Shown one piece after another: positions 55,965-64,000 of a stretch of DNA of 64,000 nucleotides (position 1 is its first letter; each line of letters opens with the position of its first letter). Source of the stretch: Owenia fusiformis (lineage: Eukaryota > Annelida > Polychaeta > Sabellida > Oweniidae); the NCBI GenBank assembly GCA_903813345.2, contig CAIIXF020000007.1:6081730-6145729 (forward strand), in the 5' to 3' direction. The notes under the pieces were generated by a model. That model had not been told where the DNA came from. It worked only from the letters and a program-made list of their open reading frames with translations, and searched no databases. Made by a program: the position numbers and the translations under genes.

Positions 55965-56949
55965 TATATTCTGATCTTTCAGTTGGCATGGGAATATAGA
56001 CTAGAATCATATGATGATAAAAGCCTTTAGAAAGCGAAACTACTTATATTTCAACGAGCAGGCAAGAGACCTATATCAAAATACTCCCTTATATATAACA
56101 AAAGATGTATGAAATTTAACACGGTGAACGAGGTGTCAAAAGGCACCAATAAGACAATTAATTAAAATACTATTCTTCTTCCCTTAACTAGTTCAAACAT
56201 TACGATCAGTGTTAATCCCCACATAAATAGTTGTGGTCAACTTGTCATTGTGCCAGGTTGGAGCTCTGCCAGCAAATCTAGTGTTACGATAATTGTACTT
56301 TTTCTGGTTTGATTAACTTTATTGAACTAGTACTGTCTAGAACCAATGATCACCACTCACAATCATCTCCCTGTCAAATTAGACTTGTTAGTCAATGGTT
56401 CAGACAGCGGGTTTCTATCACACAGAAAACAGTATGCAATTTCTGTACTAAATCCAGAAGAACCTTGAAGATTGTTGCATAACATCCAAACAGGATCACT
56501 ACAGATAACTGATAAATCATATGATATAGTTTCAACAATGTGGAAGGTACACCTCCACAATAGTTAAAATGGAACAATACATTTCTGATATACTAAGTAT
56601 AGTTCACAACAAACAGTATAATATAATTCTCGATAGTACCAACAAAACCCATCATTGGGATTGGTATCACCTAATGTCAATGAAATGCAAAGATCATCGA
56701 GACTATTTTTTCAAAATTCAAATGTGATATAACATCAGTATCTATTTGGCATCCAGCATTCTCTCACAAGTGAATTATCTTCTGCTGCTAAAGAGGAACA
56801 TGTTATTTGTTGTCAGATGTGATTGAAATACTGAAAAATATGTTTCCATATAACATTGTATGTATCAATGTCAATTATATAGTGTTATTTAGTAAACTGA
56901 TTATTGTATTTGCAAAGGTTTTGAATATATAAGCACTAGTGCTAAAGGG
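55965..56949. other. Intergenic stretch
   Basis: No gene found. Overlapping 61- and 65-codon minus frames near 56363-56577 are unrecognised. Confidence 0.4.
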
Positions 56950-57710
56950 AAAGGACTTATTCTAGTCTACATTCATTTCACTATATGCCAACCACAACAG
57001 GAATCTCCGAAACCTCCCCCAAATCACCAAAATCGATCAAAACTGATTTTTTCACTATTCCAAAGTCAACCAGACTGTATTTACTGAAATAAAATTTCTA
57101 AAAAAAGTATTTAATTAAAAAAAGAAATCTGCAAAAAACACATTTTTTATCCGAAAACACATTTTGACTCCTATTTCGTCTTGTTAAATCTCAGTATCAA
57201 TTAGGAACTCTTTTCCTCTCAATCAATTTCCCAAAAATAATTCTGTAAAAAACACATTGTTTACCCCAAAACACATTTTGACACCATTTTCTTCTTGTTA
57301 AATCTCGGTATCAATTAAGAAACCATTTAGCTTTCAATGTGTTAACATGACCTGCCTGCTTGTCAAAAAGAGGTCATTATATTTGCAATGCACTGATTCT
57401 AGTTTACATTCATTTCACTTTATGCCAACCATAAGAGAAATCTCTAAAACCTCCCCAAAATCACTAAAATCGATCAAAATTGATTCATTTTCACTTTTCA
57501 ATAGTCAACCAGACTGTATCTACTAAAATAAAATTTCTGAAAAAACACATTTTTTACCCGAAAACACATTTTGACACCTATTTCGTCTTGTTAAATCTCA
57601 GTATCAATTAAGGAACCATTTTCCTTTCAATTAGTAAACATGACTTATCTGCTCTTCAAAATATAAGATGTCATTATATTTTCAGCCCCCTGATTCTAGC
57701 CTAATAGGGT
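56950..57710. repeat. Direct tandem repeat, period about 430 bp
   Basis: The words tctagtttacattcatttcac, atgccaacca, aaatcgatcaaaa, gtcaaccagactgta, aaaacacattttgacncc and gtcttgttaaatctc(a/g)gtatcaatta recur in order from about 56958 and about 57392. A middle segment (57235-57330) repeats the second half once more, so the array holds two full units and partial ones. Confidence 0.75.
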
Positions 57711-57938
57711 GCTTTGCATTTCATGAAAAGTAAATTCTCATTCTATGGCAACATTGGGACATTCTTTATCTAACTTACTGTTATTTGCCAAGCTTACCTT
57801 GGGAAAATAGAACATGTGACGGTAATCTTAGCCTAGAAAGACAATGACCTCCTCTTTTTTACAGCTGAATATTATTTAAAATAAAATACTGTTCATTCTT
57901 TTATGTTGCTATCTAAGTGGGGTTTCAAAACAGAATAA

Positions 57939-59054
57939 ATGTTCGTCCTTGCACTGATACAAGGTAACTACGAATATCGAACATGTAGGACTCCCACTAA
58001 CACAAAGTACATCAAACAAGGAATTTATCGATACACGAATCTCAAAAGGCAGAAGGGCGATGATAGCGTAACATATAAACATAAACATATCGGAACAACC
58101 ACAAGCAATAACAATCCCACAAATCCCCTGACAGCATCCAAACTCTACTGGTCAATCTGTGTACCAACCATGACGTATGGATTGAACCTTCTCCCTTTGA
58201 AAGACACTGACTATGATAGAATGGAGACTGCACATCGGAATATTGCGAAAAAATTACAAGGCTTACCACAAAGTACGAGGAACCCAGCCTGTATACAACA
58301 GCTAGGATGGTCTGACTTAACGTCTAAAATTGTCGTTGACAAAATGATGCTTATCTGGCAACTTTTAACACTGCCCATAAATAACATATACAAAGTCATC
58401 GCTATAACACGAATAATATGCCACAGGTCTCGTGCACTATCTAGCATATCGCCGATAGGAAATTGTTTGAAAGTCGCCGAGAATCTTGGAATCCAAAACC
58501 AAATATATGATATCATAGATACTGGAATCATACCATCCAAAACAGTATGGAAAAGGAACATTAGATCAATAATGTACGACAAAGCACTCTGGAGTTGGAG
58601 ACTAAAATGTATGATGTACACAAACATTCATTTATACAAGAGTGTTGTGGAATTTCAAAAGCCCAACCTATGGTGGGAAATCGCATCTCATAATAGTCAA
58701 CTAGTCAAGATATGCAAAACAATGATACTACTCCTCACGGGAGAGGGAAATTTGAATGCAAACACATCTAATTGGGGAACGTCATATGACAAGCACAGTA
58801 GAAGTTTATGCAACGCATGTAAGTCTGAGACTGAAACACTTGAACATCTAATTCTTAATTGTGACGCACATTAACAAATGAGAGATATAATCCAAAAAGA
58901 GTTAAACGCAAATAGTATCCCCGAAAACTGCTCAAATGAGATCAAATTAGCAATCATTTTTGGGAAAGATAAACTATTAAAGATAGATAGCTATGTAACG
59001 ATATCAAAGACGATTTATGCAATGTACACTAGTAACGATAGGATGATACTCTGA
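57939..59054 (+). pseudogene. 5'-truncated LINE, reverse-transcriptase C-terminal part
   Basis: The frame from 57939 reads KLYWSICVPTMTYGLNLLPL and ETAHRNIAKKLQGLP, the region after the reverse-transcriptase core of CR1/L2-like non-LTR elements, then a C-X2-C-X8-H-X4-C cluster (CNACKSETETLEHLILNC). A TAA at 58872-58874 stops it after 311 codons, but the same frame continues for 59 more codons to TGA at 59052. The catalytic core and endonuclease are missing, so it cannot transpose. A 3' tail to about 59310 ends near an aataaagatac word typical of LINE 3' ends. Confidence 0.8.
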
Positions 59055-59980
59055 AAATAAACCTAATGATTGTAAATACTGGTAGAATGAACATAACTTT
59101 TGTCATATGGCACTATTAGAACTAAATCAGGCGTAATGTTGGGGCAACGGTAGCACCTCAATAAGCTGACTGATATGATCTGATCGCACTATTTTATTCA
59201 AACACCTTTGTATATAGTGTATAATATGTTTTATTTTTGTTATTTATTATCATTGTAATATATTAAAAGTATGTACTCTCCAATATTAGGAGGCAATAAA
59301 GATACATAACATAATAAGGACACTACTCTCTGATAACCAGATATTCGCTTTGGGACAATGTGCTGTATACTCTATTTGAATTTAACAAATTCGTAAATTG
59401 TTATCAATCTGACCTTTTACAACATGATTAATGAGAAATTAAACATAAACAGACTTTAACAGACTTTCGATTTGTGAGTCAATTTTTGCAAACCTTTGAT
59501 TACGAGAGAACGTCGTGTACTCACACATAGAGGCAAGCTGTGTCCAATTTTGCAATTTGAGAAAATAATTTAAGCCTAAGATTCAATGCATTTTGGCTGA
59601 TTAATTCCATTCAGACGTTGTTTTCTAAACGTTAATAATTTATTACAGAAAAATTTAATCATTTTATTTTATATCGCCAAATATAAACAGGCTTTTACAT
59701 GTGATCCAGAAGGAGGGGCTTCGAGTTCCCAAACTAATTGAAGAAACTGATCCTAATCTATTCAGTGTGTTACACTACTTCAAGTAGTGTGTACATGAGT
59801 GTACTTTAGATAGTACAGCAACTTCTCACGTTTAAATAAAAACTTGGTCACGGTTTGGTGTACAATCTAAATTCGTTTCATCGAATACATATTGGTTTGG
59901 TATTCAGGTTTCTATTCTATTAGGTTAAAAGGCAGAGATTTGGGTTAACACTGCCGATGCGCAATTAATCCCAACACAGG
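59055..59980. other. LINE 3' tail and intergenic sequence before the C45 gene
   Basis: The first 250 bp are LINE tail. At about 59660-59725 atcgccaaatataaacag recurs from 2490 with similar neighbours. The sequence up to 59980 is the presumed 5' flank or leader of the next gene; no promoter element stands out. Confidence 0.4.
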
Positions 59981-60040
59981 ATGACGTCTATACCGATCCT
60001 CGTTTTCAAGGGAAGTCACTATGAACTTGGGTACAAGATT
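59981..60040 (+). CDS. C45-like exon 1 (start codon)
   Basis: Residues 1-20, MTSIPILVFKGSHYELGYKI, donor t|gtaagt, phase 0. The start is the only ATG in frame before the conserved strand. Confidence 0.75.
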
Positions 60041-63000
60041 GTAAGTACTAAGTAGTAAATATTCGTATTCTGTATTATAATGTACATATAATATTTTCAT
60101 TAAAACACCAGGGGATGCGGGCAATTATTGAACTGAAATGCCTTAACTATTTTCAAGAGCTGACAATTTTAGCACGAGCTTTACACCAGTTACATGGCTC
60201 AATAAATACCAGGGTATTTTAGGATTCTTTTTATGTAGTTATATCCCCGATAGTATGTACAGTACATATTAAGTAGTGTGTATAGTATCTTCCTTCAACC
60301 GCTGGAAAGTTGAAACTGGACTCAGGGAAATCGGAATACACTAAGAGTCTAATGTTTGTAAACATTCATTCTGATACTCATAGCATCTTTCTGTTTCACC
60401 TGAAACATCTCAGTTTTCAAAATTTCAAGTTTTACCACTTGAGATGCTGAAGGATGTAGGAATGGTATAATACCAGCATTAATGGTTGAGAAATAGGGAT
60501 CGAAACCAGCCATAGTTTTCTCCTGATGACCATTGTGAATTGTTGTGTTTTATGGATTATGATGACGGCTTTGCGAACGGATGTTGACCATTTGAATTGC
60601 CTATGGACTTCGAGTACTATATATAGTATCTACAACCATTTTTGATGTTATGAGTGTTGGCTATCAATTTTTCATTTTTTCTTCAACTGTATTGTAATGA
60701 CCTCAGTATGAATGAAATGTCCCCAGGTGTTCTGGTCCTGGATTGTGATATTGGTTCTCGATTGGAGGGGGGAGTGGGATGTTAGACATTGTTTCTTTTC
60801 ACGTTAGATCATGGTTTTGGGATATAGAGAGTCTACTTTTCTTATGACAGATTTACACTTACAGTTTGCTTTTCTTGTTGGGTTTCTTTAAAGTTTTTAG
60901 TCACCCTTCCCTTTGGCATTTGTGCTTATATATTCAGGGCTGGGAGGGTATGAGATGGCATCGTTTATCATGATGGTAAACATACTAAAATACGCGTTAA
61001 AACACCAGTAATTAATTATTATCGAATTTTTTTCACCCTTAGTCTCATCCTCAATAGATTAACTAAAATTAACAAATTCAAGAGTCGGAAAGCTGTATCT
61101 AAAAGAATCAGCTTTACAACTTTACAAATTTGCACATGATTTTCCAATTGGTAGTTAAAACATTATGGGAGTTCTTAACTCGATTACTAACTGGATAATT
61201 TGACATTTTAAATGGTATACTACACTGGCGAATACAGGGATGGGGCAAACAAGTTGACAAGTTCGTAAAGAGTCGCTAATAAGCAAAATATTGATTTCAA
61301 TAATTCAACAAGTGCATGGAAGGTACCACGCCTGCCAAAACCATTTTCTAAAAAGTCAATGCAGTGGGATTTGACTGATGATCTCAATTTGTATAGTGAA
61401 ATCATGTACTTTGTTGCTAGACATTCGAACATACATTTGTCATATTTTCTAGGGAACCACATTTAAGAATGAAATTCGAAAAACTCTGCTAGAGTTGCAT
61501 AAAGACAACCTTCAAAAATGTTTAGACTTTTATGAAACAAAAGCCGGGAACGTGTTTTGCGAAGGGTTCCTTAAGGCCGGATATGAAAGATTTCCACATA
61601 TTATGGAAGAGCTTAAGGGCATGGCAAAGGCCACTGAAATTCCTTTACAGATGGTAAGTGTTAAATAACCTTTTATACAAGCTCTCGATGTGATGTTAAA
61701 AATCTTGTTGTTGAATATTTTTCTTGGTAGATAAAAGTGGAGTACTTTGCTTGAAGATCTTTAGTTTGGTTTTAAATCAGTAATTGATTTTGTTTTAATG
61801 GTATGACGTGTCGCAAAAAGGTGGCGCATTTGTTTTTTAAGGGTATCGCGTGAATGTAACTTTGATTCCCCGGATTATAAGATAATATTCTAATTAAAGT
61901 TATATATCATTTTAAAGCTGTTTCGATGAAGATTTTAGATCAACTACACTCCGTTCACATTTTTTGCGCGTTCGTTTTTAAAAAAGAGTTTTTTACCAAA
62001 ACATCTGGCAAATATCCCATGTTGACACGTTACATTTTGAATTATTTTTCGTCTTTAAACGCTCATAACTCAAACAATATATGACTATTATACTTATTTT
62101 TCGTCTTGATAAAGGTAGATGGAAGATATTGTGACGTCATAGAGTCTGAAAAATAGAATCTGTTGACAGCGACCTTTTTCGCTCATTTTTTGGTACCTTC
62201 AACTTTTCAGGTGTACATTAAACAAAAAATACGAGATCAATTTTTAATAAATCATACATGATTATTTTGCTCCTAAACTCTAGTTTATTAATAAATAGTT
62301 GATTTTGTTCACAAAAGTATGTGTTTTCTGTTGTATGTGGAAAAGTGGAGGACGAAAGGTTTTCAAAAGTCATTAAAATTGGGCTAATTTACGCCATTCG
62401 CCTATTTTCAAGCACAGCAACACGTATATTTATTTCACCTAAAATATCAATTGATTCGTGTTTTGTGATGCTCCTAGCCCATTAACAATATATATATGAT
62501 ATCAGAGTTATTCGTCTAAAATGTTTTGAGATATAGAGGTAAATGTGGAGGACGAAAGGATTTTCATGTGTGTACATTTTTCTCAAAAACGTCACATTCT
62601 ATCATGTTAAAAGCGAGGATCCTCTGGATTACGCCACAAAATGTGTAACAATGCGTGCGCGAGCTTTTTGCGACACGTCTATAACATTAAAGCTGGTTTA
62701 TATCGACAAGTGCGTTCCATCTTTAATTATTGTATTCTATTTTGTATTCAAAACAATAAACTATGTCTACCAACATTCGTCTTCTTTGATATAAACTTAA
62801 GTTTGGGCTTTCGGTCGCAACCCAAGCTACATACATCGATTGAGTCTACTACGCATACAGTCACAACTATTGCACAATAATATAATATATGTGTTGTGAT
62901 ATTTTCAAGAATCGTAGTATAAAGAAAGTGAGAACAACTTCTTTAGAGAGAAAATGACATACGTTTTTGAATAATTATTTTATTAGATGCTGATAAACAA

Positions 63001-63085
63001 TTTGGAAAGAGAAATTCTTGCTAAAATAACACCTATGGATGAATCACCGGGGTGCACAGATGTATTTGTCAATAATGGGACGACG
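59981..63085 (+). CDS. C45 / Tan-like autoproteolytic amide hydrolase, 5' part (3 exons, continues downstream)
   Basis: Joining 59981-60040, 61453-61653 and 62987-63085, all phase 0, gives 120 residues. They resemble the pro-region of the acyl-CoA:6-APA acyltransferase / peptidase C45 family, which includes the arthropod carcinine and beta-alanyl-dopamine hydrolase Tan. Residues 8-20 (VFKGSHYELGYKI) match the conserved entry strand, and 67-84 include FPHIMEELKGMAKATEIP. At 109-110 a Gly-Cys pair (ESPGCTD) stands where the precursor is cleaved, making Cys110 the N-terminal nucleophile; this sits within about a dozen residues of the place in Tan. No signal peptide is seen, so a cytosolic enzyme is likely. 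The beta-subunit exons are not found before 64000. The substrate is unknown; the family also hydrolyses other N-acyl amines. Confidence 0.75.
60041..61452 (+). other. C45-like intron 1
   Basis: 1.41 kb, gtaagt ... ttctag. A short repeat at about 60370-60420 (tgtttcacctgaaacatctca) is the inverse of one at 41569-41622. No other feature was recognised. Confidence 0.55.
61453..61653 (+). CDS. C45-like exon 2
   Basis: Residues 21-87, acceptor catattttctag, donor g|gtaagt, phase 0. A helical pro-region rich in Lys and Glu ending ATEIPLQM. The spacing Phe-Pro-x3-Glu-Glu-Leu-x-Gly is typical of the family. Confidence 0.8.
61654..62986 (+). other. C45-like intron 2
   Basis: 1.33 kb. It contains a loose direct repeat of gtggaggacgaaagg near 62345 and 62546. 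The overlapping plus frames at 62543-62880 are not recognised. Confidence 0.5.
62987..63085 (+). CDS. C45-like exon 3 (cleavage site and nucleophile)
   Basis: Residues 88-120, acceptor tattttattag, donor g|gtgagg, phase 0. MLINNLEREIL is the strand before the processing site, and PGCTDVFVNNG contains the Gly109-Cys110 bond and the first strand of the mature subunit. Confidence 0.8.
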
Positions 63086-64000
63086 GTGAGGTACTTTTTC
63101 AAACATTACTGTGGTAGAAATCTTCAAACTGTTTAAGCTACGTTCACATCAACGGCGCTTTGATGGCGCTTTAAAGCGGCTTGTAAAGCGGCACCAAAAC
63201 GGAACAAAGCTTAATTAAAGCGTAGATGTCGTAATAGGTCGTAGTTCCACGAGAGAGCGTGAGGAAGCTTGTCAAGCGTAAAGCTTAACAAAGCGTTTCA
63301 CACCTTGATTAAAGCGTCTCAATTCGTTAAAAAGCTTGAGAGTCCTTCATGGAAGCGTAACAAAGAGCGTCAGATATTGATGAAAGCGTCTGACCTCGTG
63401 TCAGATCTTCATGCCAGATCGTAGCAAATACGCGAGTGGGAGCAGGGTCAAATATGGAACTTTAATTAAGATTGACTGCAACCGCTCGAAACATGTTGTA
63501 CTTTCATAATATTGATATGTAGATTCCAGATATGACAATGAAAAGTTTTGAAAAATGGCCGGTTGCTATGGAAACGGACGCAAAGTGCCACGCCCACTTT
63601 TCATTAGCCATAAAGTAGGATAAACACAATATTGGCCATAACCTTTTAAATTTTTAACTATGTTTAATGATATTGGTACCATATTGAAGGTAATAAATTA
63701 TCCTGTCACCATATGTATTATTTAGTCGTTTCAATTGTTCACCCGGCAATTATGACGTCATAATATCCTTAAATTCCCATTTTAAGGTATATTTAACGAA
63801 TTGCTCCACATCAATATCAATTAAATACCCTAGTGAATATTCTTATTAAATAAAATGAGATTATTTTTGTTCACGTTAATATGCTCTTTCCAGTGATATC
63901 TTAGATGTTGCATAAAACTAATACACTTTTGTTCTAGAGCCTCCTAAACTTATGGCTGCACTATGGTAAAATGATGAATCCATATTTAATCACTTCTTAC
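63086..64000. other. C45-like intron 3 (partial) with repeats
   Basis: No further C45 exon found. 63140-63420 is a degenerate run of aaagcg, aagctt and gcgtc words. 63500-63775 resembles units in the 3.3-kb and 0.1-kb repeats (tgtagattccagatatgaca, gatattggtaccata, tatgacgtcat), so an old dispersed repeat ends the window. Confidence 0.5.

Noticed and set aside
58042-58627. Minus-strand frames of 75 and 138 codons
   Set aside because: Antisense shadows of the LINE reading frame.
1-64000. CRISPR arrays, operons or bacterial-type promoters
   Set aside because: The spliceosomal introns, polyadenylation signal and LINE/mariner content show a eukaryotic nuclear genome, and no repeat-spacer array is present.

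Overview
This is a gene-poor, visibly AT-rich, repeat-dense piece of animal (metazoan) nuclear DNA. Two intron-containing genes can be read by joining exons with consensus GT/AG sites and matching phases. The rest is mostly transposable-element material: long terminal-inverted-repeat (TIR) and fold-back elements, Tc1/mariner relics with TA target sites, and 5'-truncated non-LTR retrotransposons. Base composition, intron sizes and the LINE C-termini suggest a marine invertebrate, perhaps a lophotrochozoan such as a bivalve. That placement is inference with low confidence.

Layout. 1-33111 holds no gene I can support. It carries a TIR element with a palindromic minisatellite (1313-2210), a near-identical 4.4-kb palindrome whose centre is an opposed pair of minisatellite arrays (3160-7531), nested mariners (8758-10144), a pogo/Tigger-like element (10153-11024), a repeat family present near 14 kb and 31 kb, a hairpin MITE (17915-18296) and a 2.96-kb TIR element with a 5-bp target duplication and a LINE fragment inside (23714-26670). 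33112-53872 is a complete SLC6 (Na+/Cl- dependent) transporter gene on the + strand. 54587-57710 is repeats and 57939-59054 is a truncated LINE. 59981-63085 holds the first three coding exons of a C45 (Tan / acyl-CoA:6-APA acyltransferase-like) autoproteolytic hydrolase on the + strand, whose remaining exons were not found before the window ends.

The main discovery is inside the SLC6 gene. The exon for transmembrane helix 7, which carries the Na1 asparagine and the chloride serine, is present four times in tandem (47400, 47936, 49945, 50222). Each copy is exactly 125 nt with intact splice sites and open reading. Because 125 is not a multiple of three, skipping the cassette or joining two copies shifts the frame; every pairing I traced hits a stop codon within 4-8 codons of the second copy. 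The gene is therefore built for strictly mutually exclusive splicing, giving four 664-residue isoforms that differ only in an ion-site helix and the loop after it. One copy puts a phenylalanine two residues after the Na1 asparagine.

The two genes lie in the same orientation about 6 kb apart. An amine/amino-acid transporter beside an amide hydrolase of the Tan type may be functionally suggestive, but one window cannot show linkage of function.
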